From: Clonostachys chloroleuca
Taxonomy: Eukaryota; Ascomycota; Sordariomycetes; Hypocreales; Bionectriaceae
Length of the DNA stretch: 64,000 bases
NCBI GenBank assembly: GCA_037952775.1
Contig: JBANAY010000004.1
Span: 15,252,001-15,316,000 of the forward strand
Direction of reading: 5' to 3'
The translations under genes were made by a program, and so were the position numbers. Position 1 is the first letter of the stretch, and every line of letters begins with the position of its first letter. The notes under the pieces are model-generated. The model made no database searches. It had not been told where the DNA came from and worked only from the letters and a program-made list of their open reading frames with translations. Shown here one piece after another: positions 1 through 10,559 of the stretch.

Positions 1-432
1 AGGGCACGCTCGTGATAATAGCGTGGCATTAACGGCACATATATCTGAGACGGTGATAAAACACACTAAGTAATCTAAACCATTATCCTGATTACATGGT
101 TTCTTCTAATTAACCTCGCGATTGAACTAGTTCCTTGTGCTCTAGGGTACAATATCTTATGATAATTATATGAGTCGAGAAAGCGGGCAACTGGTGGATT
201 GCGCTGCATAATATTGTCGGTACTGTTCTTTCCCTCAAGCGATGTTATTGGCTACCGTAGACTCGAGTGGGTTTGATGGGGCTGCGCGTATCCGTATTGT
301 TATTGGCACGGAATTATTGAGATATATTCCAGAGCTCCAACCTGCCAACCCCAACTGCCCCATCGATGCATTTCCCTCTTTTTCCGCCATAGAAAATCCC
401 TGCTCAACCCTCTCTCCCGGTGAGACCTTCTG
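1..432. other. Intergenic, upstream of regulator gene
   Basis: No coding exon is recognisable here. Short open frames on both strands (for example 242-433 plus and 300-509 minus) have no family resemblance. It presumably holds the promoter of the Zn2Cys6 gene starting at 433, but no TATA or operator could be assigned. Confidence 0.5.
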
Positions 433-2275
433 ATGGACTCGCTAAAACGGCGAGGCCCGCGTCGATGCCTGTATGTGACACGAGCTTGTGGTACGTTTGG
501 ACCCCACAACTTCTTGGCTATGCCTGCACTGGCTCATCATGTGCATGTTTCCAGACTCCTGCAAACGGCGTAAAGTAAAATGCGATGGCGAGCAGCCGTG
601 CGCAAGTTGCCGTATTTCGGAAACTGCTTGTTGCTACACTGTAGTGCCGCAAAAGCGGGGAAGGGTTCCCAGACCAGCGGCACCTCCACCGTCCTGGTCG
701 CCTATCACCACTCCTAAGAGGAGCGATCAGGAATTTGCTGGTCCGAGCCCGAGTCCGAGTCCGAGTCCGCGGGTCGAGCTCAACGCGCCATGCACTTCGG
801 CGACAGCCTCGGATCATCAGAGCCCGACCTTGACACATGGCGCTTCACCCAGCACCACTTTCTCTTCCGCGGTCTATGAGCCTGACGCTAAACACATTCG
901 TCAGGGCTTCGCTGAGGATGTTTCTAGGCTGATGATGATTGGGACAGTTGATCAACTTGTTAGCCACTGCATTGATCTATTTATGCAGTACATATTTCCC
1001 AACACGCCGGTGTGCCATGAACCCATGCTCCGCGCTGGTGCTGCCACCTTTAAGCACCTAGATTCGGCTACCACCCTGCAGCCAACTTATGCAAGGACCT
1101 TCACGCTGGTCACTGCCCTTTGCGCCCTAGTGCTTGCAGTCGCCCCGGATTTTGGCTTCCCCGAGCGAGCCAGACTGACTATGGTATTTTTACGGGCATC
1201 TCGAGCCATGCTCATGACCTATATTGAGCACGATTTAGAGCACCCTGACTGGACTAGCTTGATTATACGGGTATGGCATTCTTCCGCAACTCAAAATGTA
1301 ACAGGGCGGAATGGTGCAGCATTTCATTACTACAATGAAGCTTCTACACTGGCACTCCGTCTTCGTCTGTATCAGGAAGAGTCCATCATCGGCAAACCCC
1401 CACTTGAGGCCCAGTTACTGCGGTCCAACTTTTGGCAGCTGTACCTTTCCGACAAGTCCGCGACAGTCTTCGACGACCGAAAGTGCTTTGTCACCGAGCA
1501 TGTGTTCCCAGGACAGCTGACCCTACTCGAGCGAAGCTCTCCCGAGATTCCGTTACTTGATATAACGAGGAGGCAGTTTTCCCCGCTCCTTGAAAGCCGA
1601 TTCCACGAGGGTCACCTTCTCAAGCGGCAAATCTGGAGAGACGGAGCCAATCTGATCACCGCCATCAAAGCACTCAAAGGCGACTCGAATGAAGACCACC
1701 TGACCGGCTTATTCTTGCGCTTTACAGGGCTTATCGACAGCTTTCCTCGCTGGCTATGGAACCCAGAACATTACTTGAATGGAAGCTATGACGCCGATAT
1801 TTCTAATCATCATAGGACGTGCTTCTGGGTGCAGCGGAGCAGTATCATAATGCCTTTTCACACGATAAAATTAACTATACTTGAAACGTGCATCGAATCC
1901 AAGGTCCCTGGTGTGATGGGACTCGATCATAAACAGCTGTCATGGCATCAGAGGAAGATGGACATCAGCCGAGACTTCCTGTCGGAGCTGGAGATGGTGC
2001 CCTTTATTTGTCTGAAAATGCAAGGAGAGCCCACGGTATGTCCCCATAAACCCGATAGCCTTATATTATACGATGACTGAATGGACGGCCTGCCGCATCC
2101 CTACCAGGTGCAAAGAGTACGGAAAGTTGGCACGGGGCTTCTTGAAATCATTCAGAATGCCACCGATGAGGACTTGAAAACTCGGGCGCAGGCACAGCTA
2201 AGGCAGCTTTTAGAAACGCTGGCCAGGCTCGATTCCCGAGCGTCTGACGAGCCTCGATACAGGGATCTTGGGTGA
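433..2275 (+). CDS. Zn2Cys6 fungal transcription factor with Fungal_trans domain
   Basis: Three-exon model: 433-490, 555-2035, 2108-2275, giving 568 aa. Intron 491-554 (GTACGT..CAG) joins a short first exon to the body and completes a perfect zinc cluster: Cys19, 22, 29, 35, 38, 45 with spacing C-x2-C-x6-C-x5-C-x2-C-x6-C (first half CDSCKRRKVKC). A start inside the intron would lose the first Cys. Intron 2036-2107 (GTATGT..CAG, 72 bp) removes an in-frame TGA and adds the last 55 residues. A Ser/Pro-rich linker follows the zinc cluster, then a helical Fungal_trans-type middle region at roughly residues 150-400. Zn2Cys6 proteins bind CGG-type sites in the nucleus. The neighbouring GH43 gene on the same strand suggests control of hemicellulose sugar use, but this is inference from position only. 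Confidence 0.88.
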
Positions 2276-2618
2276 TAAATTCCACCGGAACAATGCGCTC
2301 TATCCACTTGGTGTAGAGCACGTAGCACTGGAATTTTATACCTTTGGTACGTAGTATATGCCAATCTTTGTGGAGCATACGAAGAATAATCCGAGGCGCA
2401 ATTCATTACGTATCGATCGCTGTGATGAGAATATTAGTACTTAGTACCTTATAACTAGCAGCCTTCTATATGATCCAATTATTTGCAAAACCTCGATACC
2501 ATTTCAAGCATCACCATTCTCTTTTCACACCTCATAAGAAAAGCTCTTGTTTTTCTTTGCTCGGTGGGCCTTGCGGATTAGCTCTTTTTCTTTCTACTTA
2601 CCTAGTTACTCCTTCACC
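2276..2618. promoter_or_regulatory. Intergenic, presumed GH43 promoter
   Basis: 343 bp between the regulator stop and the GH43 start. No gene is visible. The last 120 bp are pyrimidine-rich, as in many fungal promoters. No CGG-type palindrome was recognised with confidence. Confidence 0.4.
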
Positions 2619-4201
2619 ATGGTCGCACAGGCGTCCTTGAACCCGATCATACCCGGCTTTGCGCCCGATCCATCGGCCACGTTTGTTGACGGCTGGTGCT
2701 TCGTTGTTAACTCATCGTTTCACCTCTTCCCCGGTCTTCCCATCTATGCCTCTCAAGAGCTTTCTAGTTGGAAGCACATTGGTCGGTGCTCACTCATGAC
2801 CACCACAAAAATCAGGATTGCACATTGCTAACCACTGCTCCACTCATAGGAAATGCCATAAATCGACAAAGTCAACTTAGTCTTCTCAAGTCAAGAACAA
2901 ACCTCGGCAGCCCGGCCCCAAACACTGGAGGCCGTACATTACCCGCCACTGGCGGCCTTTATGCTCCGACCATTCGCTACCACGACGGTACCTTCTATAT
3001 TGTCTGTACGAATGCCAGCCGAGATCCGAGCGATACCACGGCCAAGAAGGAGAACTTCATCCTTTCGACCAAGGACATATGGAAAAGCATGTGGAGCGAT
3101 CCAGTGTATTTCGATTTTGATGGCATCGACCCTAGTATCACGTTTGACAATGGCAAAGTCTTTATCCAAGGTTCAGCAGCTCCAGGCCCAGCCACCCGCA
3201 TCAACAACTTTCAGATCGACATTGAAACTGGCCAAAGGCTGTCGCCAGAGCGCTGTATCTGGACAGGTATGGGTGGCGTCTACCCCGAGGGGCCTCATGT
3301 ATTCAAATGGGACGGATGGTTTTACCTGATCATTGCCGAGGGAGGTACTCACGTGTCCCACTCCGTGACAGCGGCACGGGCGAAGGACATTTGGGGTCCG
3401 TACCAGCCTGCGCCGAACAACCCCATCTTGACAGCATACGGGACCGACGAGTATATCCAGCATACAGGCCACAGCGATGTATTCCAAGATGTACATGGCC
3501 ATTGGTGGGCTGTGTGTCTAGCTGTACGCAAGAGTGAAGAGAGATATGTTCTCAGTAGGGAAACATTCTTGACGCCGGCCCGGTGGCAAGATGGATGGCT
3601 GCACATGGAGCCCGTCAAGTCTGACGTCAAGAACCATGCTGGCGTGAAACTCCCAGCCCTCACTACATCAACTTCACCTGAGGTCGACTATCTCTATGTT
3701 CGGGATGCAGAGCTCGATCGGTATCGTTTCGACCATGCTAGTGGAACTGTCACACTGGCACCATCGTCGACTGATCTCTCTTCGCCCACGTTATCCCCTA
3801 CCTTTGTTGCTAAGAGACAGAGGGTTTTAGAAGGCCGTGCTACTGCCACGGTTTCGCATTTTGATAGCTTGTGGGGTGAAGCCAAGGTGAAGTTTGGACT
3901 TGCTTGTTACAAAGACGAGCACCGATTGTTTCGTATTTACTTTGACACGGCGGACTCAACTCTAGTCTTTGATATCGTTAATAAGGCCCAAAATATTAGC
4001 CGAACCACTCGTCTGGCTTTGAACGGTATCAAGACATTATCTTTTAGTATAATATATACTGAAATGGAGTATACACTGCAATACGCGGCCGAACCAGGCT
4101 CGCCGTCGATGGAGACTCTGGCCACGGTAGACACTTTAGAGATGACTGACCCGGATTTCGTCGGGCCTATTATTGGTCTCTCTTTTCTACTGCGAATATA
4201 G
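2619..4201 (+). CDS. GH43 beta-xylosidase/alpha-arabinofuranosidase, C-terminally frameshifted
   Basis: Exon 1 is 2619-2781, the intron 2782-2849 (68 bp, ..CATAG), exon 2 2850-4201; 504 aa. The N-terminus reads NPIIPGFAPDPS, the GH43 blade-1 motif with the catalytic base Asp17; Asp148 (DGIDPSI) is the pKa modulator and Glu201 (YPEGPHV) the acid. A five-bladed catalytic domain (about 1-310) is followed by the concanavalin-like beta-sandwich usual in fungal beta-xylosidases. There is no signal peptide, so the enzyme is probably cytosolic and acts on imported xylo- or arabino-oligosaccharides. The reading frame stops at 4199-4201 inside the last conserved strand. Two bases removed from the CTCTC run at 4177-4183 would continue the frame to a family-like end (TFENFLVE) at 4240-4242. 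The last 16 or so residues are therefore lost or scrambled; activity is uncertain. Confidence 0.88.
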
Positions 4202-4242
4202 AAGGACAGCAGGTTACATTTGAAAACTTCTTAGTCGAGTAG

Positions 4243-4385
4243 AAATAGAATATATAAAGTGATATTTTTTCAATATATTAATTTATTAGGTGCTGGCAGC
4301 TTCTATTACTATTTAACTTTATTCTCTTTTCTCTTATATATAAAGTAATATTTAGCAGTAAGATAGTTTAATATATTTATTACTT
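4243..4385. other. AT-rich intergenic tract
   Basis: AT-rich sequence (runs of TATATAAAGT and TTATATAT) between the broken GH43 end and the LTR fragment at 4386. No coding potential is seen. The composition resembles the RIP block at 37-63 kb, so it may be the mutated remains of an insertion. Confidence 0.5.
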
Positions 4386-4475
4386 TGTTAAATTAAGAGA
4401 CTATAGCCACTATAAGTTATTGGTTATAATCACTAACCGCTAGCGGTTACAACTATTAGCTGTTAGCTGCACTTC
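4386..4475 (+). repeat. Fragment of the Copia-family LTR terminus
   Basis: The segment starts TGTTAAATTAAGAGAC and continues through GACTATAGCCACTATAAG and the CTAACCGCTAGCGGTTAC motif. It matches the first 90 or so bases of the 864-bp LTR at 52209-53072 (which starts TGTTGAATTGAGAGAC), with several differences and a deletion. The remaining 770 bp of the LTR are absent. It is either a truncated LTR or a diverged relative. It lies 110 bp upstream of a gene that has lost its 5' part. Confidence 0.75.
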
Positions 4476-4585
4476 CTATCGCCGCCGACCACGTAAAGAA
4501 GTCCCCTCTTGCTCTATCACACAACTAGCGAATTATGCTAGAAGCTCCTTGCTAATGGACACAGTTCAGTTGCCATAGGGCTAGA

Positions 4586-5173
4586 ATGCAAACCACTGAT
4601 ACTTATCCTCGCAAAATAACATCCAACATCCAACCCGCGCTCCCACTCATCCGTGCGGTTGTTGCCACGAGCGCCCAGCAATCCCGCCTGGAAATCCTGC
4701 CTCATGTCTTTTCCAACGGCGGCTCTGCCATGCTAGGCAAGCTCCGGGACGCATATGGTGCCAACTTTCCGGCCCATGTGACCATCTTTGATTCTTGTCC
4801 TGGCATCAAACACCCCACCTCCGACCCGAATGCTGTCACGCCTGGCATGAGTCCTCTAGTCAAGGTTATCGCATATCCTGTTTGCTCGCTCCTGGTAGTA
4901 CTCTACTCTACTTGCTTTATCGGCCGTGAAGACAGTTTCGTGTATTACCTCCGGATTCATAATGAGGTTATAAGCGAGGCTAGGCGTGTATACATATACA
5001 GCGATACTGACCAGATTGTTGATTCCCACGCCGTGGTGAAGCACGCTGCAGCAGCAAAAGAAAAAGGATATCATGTTAGACTTGAGAAATTCCTTGGTAT
5101 AAAGCATATCATGCATATGAGAGACGATAAAGAACGGTATTGGAAAATCAACAGGGAGACTTGGGAGGGCTGA
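4586..5173 (+). CDS. DUF829/TMEM53-like alpha/beta-hydrolase, N-terminally truncated
   Basis: 195 aa in a single exon. The family nucleophile-elbow motif HVFSNGGS (Ser43) is present, then VTIFDSCPG, a central hydrophobic stretch (about 90-112), the acid strand YIYSDTDQIV and the C-terminal HMRDDKERYWKI block with the likely His. These match fungal DUF829 (PF05705) proteins in order. Full-length members carry about 80 residues before the nucleophile, including the first beta strands; only 42 poorly matching residues precede it here. The upstream DNA contains an LTR fragment (4386-4475) instead of the missing exon. The gene has probably been decapitated by an insertion and is likely non-functional, although the remaining frame is open. 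Substrate is unknown for this family. Confidence 0.7.
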   Translation: MQTTDTYPRKITSNIQPALPLIRAVVATSAQQSRLEILPHVFSNGGSAMLGKLRDAYGANFPAHVTIFDSCPGIKHPTSDPNAVTPGMSPLVKVIAYPVCSLLVVLYSTCFIGREDSFVYYLRIHNEVISEARRVYIYSDTDQIVDSHAVVKHAAAAKEKGYHVRLEKFLGIKHIMHMRDDKERYWKINRETWEG

Positions 5174-5541
5174 AAATTTCTAGTATATTCTCAGTGTTTA
5201 TATTTGCTAAGTGATAGTTAACTGCTAACTAGCTCTCAGAATAGAGCTCACAGATTTGTGTTTTCAACATCCCTAGTCTTGACTTGACTTACATAGAGCA
5301 AGGGGCGAGAAATCAATAAACATCTCTATTCCAGTGACTATACCGGATCACGACTATAATTGCCGACGAATGTTACATTCCCTCCAGACCGTGTCCACAG
5401 AACCTCTCATTAGCGCGATGTAACTCAATGATCTGCTCCTCTAGGTTGCATAGTTCTTATCGACGTATATAGCCCAAGCCAACCCTCGGTTGGCAGCTTT
5501 GCGGATCTCACGCGACTGAACAAAATGACAAGGCTCAGCAC
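5174..5541. other. Intergenic, converging genes
   Basis: 368 bp between two converging genes. Nothing recognisable was found beyond presumed 3' UTRs. Confidence 0.5.
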
Positions 5542-6399
5542 TCACAGATCCTTCCGTAAACTCGCGCCCTCCATCATCTTTAACATCCTCTTTTGCTCCT
5601 CGGCATTTGGCTCATGCCACCAGGTCGTACCGTCATGTTGAGGGAAACCTTTCTTTTCCCATGCCAAGATGTTCTTCTTGAGCTTGACTTGGTGCCATGG
5701 TACACCTAGGTCCTTGGACATGTGGTCCATGATGTAGTCTTTGACTTGCGTTCTACTAGCCCCATCCGGGCCCTTGCCCTTAATGAAGAAGACACTATAC
5801 AACAACTTTTCCAGTTCCTCTGCCTCATTAAGAGCCTTCATCATGCCACCTACGGCTCTGCTCTTACTATATCCTTGAGGCTTCATCCACTTGTCCACTT
5901 TTTTCCAGTCGAGCTGATATCCCGCGTTATCGTACGTAGGGCTTCCATTAGGACCTTTCTTGTGGCAGACGTGTAGGTGATGAAATGGGTGAGTAACGTC
6001 TTCACGGACCTCCATTTCGTACGCGTTGGGGCCCTTTTTCTTAGGCTTGTCCAACCACGGCATGAAGAAGCGTGTCTTGAGCTCCTCGACATCTACTTCG
6101 GAGTCCTGGAGTCGTGGTCGACTCTCTCTTCCAGGCGTCGGCCTTTGATCCCGAAGCTGGGTGCGATCATAATCGAATTTCAGATCCGAAGCCTTTAGGC
6201 GTGGCTTAGGTGCGGAGTCAGATGCGATGGGTGGTTCCTCAATGGATGGTTCCACCTTGGCTCGTTTTACGGACGCAGGCCCTGAAGGCGGCTCAGACTT
6301 CTCCAATGGCCTCTTGTGCTGTTGAGACGACAACCGGGTGGAGGTCGCACCTTTCCTGTCGTTGTCGCTGGTCGGGTTTGAAGACGAGGTTCGCGGCAT
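5542..6399 (-). CDS. Conserved-looking hypothetical protein, basic and charged
   Basis: 285 aa, one exon, start at 6399. I do not recognise a named family. The first 100 residues are low-complexity and Ser/Pro/Lys-rich with a basic cluster KRPLEKSEPPSGPASVKRAK that looks like a bipartite nuclear localisation signal. Residues 105-275 are ordered in appearance, with many Trp and Lys (FMPWLDKPKKKGPNAYEM, then GYQLDWKKVDKWMKPQGY, then GTTWWHEPNAEEQKRM), and have the look of a DNA- or RNA-associated domain. No catalytic motif is seen. Codon use looks normal and no stop or frameshift interrupts it, unlike several neighbours, so it is probably a live gene. Function unknown. Confidence 0.7.
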   Translation of the reverse strand: MPRTSSSNPTSDNDRKGATSTRLSSQQHKRPLEKSEPPSGPASVKRAKVEPSIEEPPIASDSAPKPRLKASDLKFDYDRTQLRDQRPTPGRESRPRLQDSEVDVEELKTRFFMPWLDKPKKKGPNAYEMEVREDVTHPFHHLHVCHKKGPNGSPTYDNAGYQLDWKKVDKWMKPQGYSKSRAVGGMMKALNEAEELEKLLYSVFFIKGKGPDGASRTQVKDYIMDHMSKDLGVPWHQVKLKKNILAWEKKGFPQHDGTTWWHEPNAEEQKRMLKMMEGASLRKDL

Positions 6400-6999
6400 T
6401 TTGAGTATATCCAGTTTAGGCTGGATGAGGTTGGTTCAGTTTGAGGCTGTAAACTATGATGACCATGTGATGCGAATACTCAAAGTGTTGATTACGCGCT
6501 GGTCGTGTTTGTCTCGCGTCCTTGTGACGTCATCAGGGGCTGAAGACTGATGTGTATGCTTGTAGGCTACCCTGGAACAAACTTCACTTCCTAAATACCT
6601 AGATTACGGCTGGCTCCTAATGAGCTTGCTGGCATCTATCTGCCTTACGGAGATTCAGACTTACCTTGACAATGGTTTTAATGTTGGAGAGATAATTCGG
6701 GGTTCAGAAACATAAACCCTTTTCGTAGGGGTGTCAGGGATTAGTAAATTGAGAAGCGACACGCAATGAAAACAGGACAGGGCGCCCACGTACAACCGAT
6801 GAGGTTGTATTCGTTCCGGGAAGAGTGTCCAGTGCATACCCTTTTTCAACCCAAGAAAGTAAAACATAATTAGTTCTCAGGGAAGCGGCCATACCATCCA
6901 TTGACAGCAGCATGCACCGCCAGGGAGAGAAGAGTCGGTAAAAGTCCTGTAAATCGCTGCTGAACCACCCATCTTCGCTTTAATACGTCAATAATCCAA
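6400..6999. other. Intergenic
   Basis: No gene is recognised. The small open frames here (for example 6661-6867 minus) show no family features. The region holds the presumed promoter of the 5542-6399 gene and the ragged 3' end of the tannase pseudogene. Confidence 0.45.
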
Positions 7000-8130
7000 A
7001 GTCCGTTCTGGGAAGACGAGCGGGTCACTCAGGCCGTGTCATTATATTTACGCCATGGTCCCAGAATACGGTTAGGATCATTATCCCCGACGACTGATCT
7101 CTTGGGGCTTGACGAAGATAACCTTAAGCATTGCTTACGTGATTGTAGATGGATCAAGGTCCGGCTGCTCGACGATGAAGTCTACAGCGCGATCCTTAAG
7201 ATATAGAGGGCCATGCATTAGTTGGGAAAAGTCGGTCCCAGGCATCAGGATACACCATAGCCTTGTGCCATTCTGCGTGACGAACCCGTCGGTAATTAGG
7301 TTGTGAATTCTTGCCTGGAGAGAGCGTACGGCGGTGTGGGAGTTGCCGTTGGAATTTGCGGATTCATCGACTACGCTCTTTGCATCAAATTTGCAATTTT
7401 GAGGATCGGATATGACGCCATCTGCGGCCCCGTCGTTGGCGTTGCAGAATGGATGGCATACTCTTTGAAGGTATTAAAGACGTAAACCGGGACAATGCCT
7501 CCCTCCAAGGTTATGGCCATATATAGCCACAGGCCCATAGTTATAAACCCATCCCAGTTGATGGCAGGAGCAAGGGCAAGAATGCTATCGAAATCGTTGG
7601 TGTGTCCTTGGGCCTTCATCGTCCGGTGTGGCCTGCCGCCCTCCAATTGAGCATGCATTACAATATAAGTAGTTGGCCGGCTTACCATAGAACCTCTCAG
7701 TAATTACCTTGCCCATGACGCCCATGTAATGCAGACACAGGGACGCGAAGTTGGCTATCAATTAGGGGCTTCCGATGAGCTCCGGTCTGTCGAGAGCTGA
7801 CAAGCCGGCATCCATTGAGGCTGCGTATCCACTAGCAACCGCAGGGCCGAGCATCATCAAAAAGCCCGCCGGTAGTAAACCCAGCGCCTCCAGTTGCTTG
7901 TAACTGTCTGTCCGGTCATTGATGTCCAGCGGCAGCCAGACCTGGACGCGCACCCTGTCGCCAGCCGAGTTATGAGAGACACGTTGACATCGCAGAAACT
8001 GACAACCGGCCCACTTGACATCTCGTAGTCTGCGACCTCGGCGGCTGAGAAAGATAAGACGGATGCCCCTGGGATATCTATGTCCGGAGCGATGGCGGAG
8101 GCGCACGGACGTTGCGGTGACAGTGATATA
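7000..8130 (-). pseudogene. Tannase/feruloyl esterase family pseudogene
   Basis: On the minus strand the pieces of a tannase (PF07519) occur in the right order but in different frames. Near 8100-7985 lies an N-terminal strand region with VSFCDVNVS. Then come VRVQVWLPLD and ASGYAASMDAGLS (about 7960-7790), NFASLCLHYMGVMGKVI (about 7755-7700), the nucleophile region NACSIGGRQ (about 7640), DFDSILALAPAINWDGF (about 7600-7540), the Ca-loop-like NDGAADGVISDPQNCKFD (about 7440-7380) and the late block GTRLWCILMPGTDF (about 7260). At least three frame changes and further decay after 7140 break it. Intact members are secreted serine esterases of about 520-580 aa that cleave gallate or ferulate esters. 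The gene is dead here. Confidence 0.8.
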
Positions 8131-8707
8131 ATGGTTTGTGCAGAACTAGCTTCTTAGAGTCGGCATTATCGCCGTTACAAGACTCGAGACCGCAGCGGAG
8201 ATGCTTCCCATCATGTTAAGGATCCTAGACGATGCGGGGACTCTAGTCTAGGAAGCGTTGGTTTATTAGTTAAAGATAACGCCTTAATGAACTCTCGCCA
8301 TCACGCGATTTCCAACTCGGCGTTATGGGTTGGTGGAGGTATTTGACCATGCTACATACGACATTTGGGGTATGGATATTCAGTGGAGAAGCATGGTATA
8401 CTAGGGAGGTAGCGTCAATCTCGTCTTCCTCACGAAGTATTTCACCATTACCAATGGAAATAACGTGCTCTTCTTCAACGTTTTAGGCTTATATTTTCTC
8501 CACTAGTGCTACAACCTTGCAAGGGGAAGAGCATGATGGAAAATGGCGCGAGCCACTCATCCAAGATGCCATAAGGACCTAGCAAGACCAATTCGACTAT
8601 AAAAGCCGTTGTCCGCTAAATTCAAGAGCCATTTACGACAGTAATTTGATCCAATTCACTCTGTACCACTTCTTGAAACAGATTGGCCGTTGTTAGCTGC
8701 AATTAGG
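8131..8707. promoter_or_regulatory. Intergenic, promoter side of MFS permease
   Basis: 577 bp between the tannase remnant and the permease. No gene is seen. AACGACTATAAAAGCC-like sequence near 8595-8605 contains a TATA-like element (CTATAAAAG) about 105 bp before the permease ATG. Confidence 0.45.
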
Positions 8708-10423
8708 ATGCTTGACTCCACAGTCCCTCGGAAGCGCTGGTGGAGGATCCAGTGGTATGCCGACGAAGATACACCCGAAGAACGCAGATTTCTTATTAAG
8801 CTCGATATAATCGTGGTACCCTATGCCATTCTTGCTTATTGGGTCAAGTATATCGACCAGAGTAACCTGAGTATGTATTTGACTCATCCGACCTTGTTGT
8901 ATGCCCCGAACTGTTAGTAATCTTCCTCTGACAGACAATGCCTATGTCGCCGGCATGAAGGAAGACCTTGGGTTCTATGGGAACGAACTGGTGCAGCTTC
9001 AGACAATGTACACGGTCGGGGCAGTGGTTGGAATGCTGCCTTTTATGTTCCTATTCACCTACATCCCAATGTATTGGACCATTCCTTTCATGGATATCAT
9101 GTGGGGAATTTTCACACTTCTACAATACCGAACATCATCATTTGCAGAGGCTGCTACATATAGGTTCTTGGTTGGCTTCTTTGAGGTATATTGAACCGAT
9201 AATGCCCGTGGTATTTGATATTGACTGCAACCACTTTGTTTCTAGGCCGCCTTTTTCCCGGCTATGCATTATGTGTTCGGTATAAACCTTTCCTTTTCTC
9301 GGTATGCGTGTCTACTTACTAAATGTCCTTCATAGGCTCATGGTATCGTGGTCATGAAATTGCCCGACGTGGTGGGCTTTTTTATGTCGGACTTAACCTA
9401 GGCACCTTAACTGCGGGACTCGTTGCAGCTGGCTCTTCTCAGAGGCTCGAGGGCGTGAACGGCCTCGCTGGATGGCGTTGGATGTACATTATTTGTGCTC
9501 TGATAACCATTCCAGTCGGCATCCTGGGCTACTTCCTACTTCCCGGCAGTATTGATAAACCAAATCGGTGGATACTAACCGATAAGGATATAGAGATCGC
9601 TAAACGACGCCTCGAGAGCAGCGGGCATGTCACTCATGGCACTTTCAAGCTCGGGCATCTGAAGAAAATCTTCAGGAGCCCTCACTTCTGGACAGTTATC
9701 CTTGTCGACGTACTCTTCTGGAATGCTGGAATCCACAAGAGTACAGGCAGCTTCTTATTATGGATTAAGAGTCTTAACCGATATAGCCCGGCTAAGATCA
9801 ACGAACTGGGAACGATTACGCCAGCCTTAGGTATTCTCTACAACATACTTATCTGCTTCGCCTCCGATTTGATACTGGGGCCAGCATGGGCAATCACATT
9901 AGCATCTACTTTGAACGCTATTGGTCTTGTAATCTTGGTGGTCTGGAATGTGCCGGAGCCTGCCAAGTGGTTTGGATTCTCAACTATGTATTGGTCAAAT
10001 GCCCTCTCCAGTGTCTTGCATGGTTGGGTAAACAACTTGCTTCGCGACTCGCCGCAGGAACGATCTTTCACACTTGTTCTGATCACGATAATCGCGCAAT
10101 CGTCGACAGCTTGGACCCCCCTTCTTACTTTTCCAACTGTCGAGTCCCCAAGCTATCCCAAAGGATTCGCGTTCTGCCTTGGATGTGCTATCGCACTTAT
10201 TGCCGCAACCCACGTTCTCGACAGATATATCAAACGCAAGGAGTAAGTCATTCTTTTATGGGTACGAGAGCACTTGTTTGAGGATGCTAATATTCCTTGC
10301 TCCAGAGCAAGTTCCAAGGCCACTCTCAGTGAAGGGGATACCCAAGGCGACAGTGCCTTAGTCGAAGGCGGGGGCTCAGAGAAAGGCCTGGGGGTTACGG
10401 CTTCTTCGAAAGAGATTCGTTAA
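8708..10423 (+). CDS. MFS permease, allantoate/pantothenate (DAL5/Liz1-like) family
   Basis: Five exons: 8708-8870, 8935-9185, 9246-9279, 9336-10242, 10306-10423; 490 aa. All four introns are 56-64 bp with GT..AG ends, and the 34-bp third exon joins its neighbours in phase. The product has the anion:cation symporter family hallmarks: a short charged N-terminus (ERRFLIKLD), TM1 with YAILAYWVKYIDQSN and NNAYVAGMKEDLGFYGNE, which is very like fungal pantothenate/allantoate permeases. About 12 membrane segments and a Gly/Ser-rich cytosolic tail follow. It should be a plasma-membrane proton symporter for a small organic acid or vitamin; the substrate cannot be fixed from sequence. No stop or frameshift interrupts the model, making this one of the healthy genes of the region. 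Confidence 0.9.
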
Positions 10424-10559
10424 GGCTTGCTGGATAGGACAGAAGATTGTAAGAAGAGTTCATGCCCTTGAGTATATCGTGCGGGCGTTGTTCGAGTTTC
10501 AACGATAGTTAACATCATAAAATGTATCAATTGAAAGGGGATTGATTGCCTTTGAAAGC

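Noticed and set aside
518..838. Minus-strand frame of 106 codons
   Set aside because: Antisense shadow of the Ser/Pro-rich linker of the Zn2Cys6 gene, with no family resemblance.
4175..4201. A 26-bp intron (GTCTCT..ATATAG) joining the GH43 body to its family-like end
   Set aside because: It joins in phase, but 26 bp is too short for a spliceosomal intron and there is no branch point; a 2-bp slippage in the CT run explains the data more simply.
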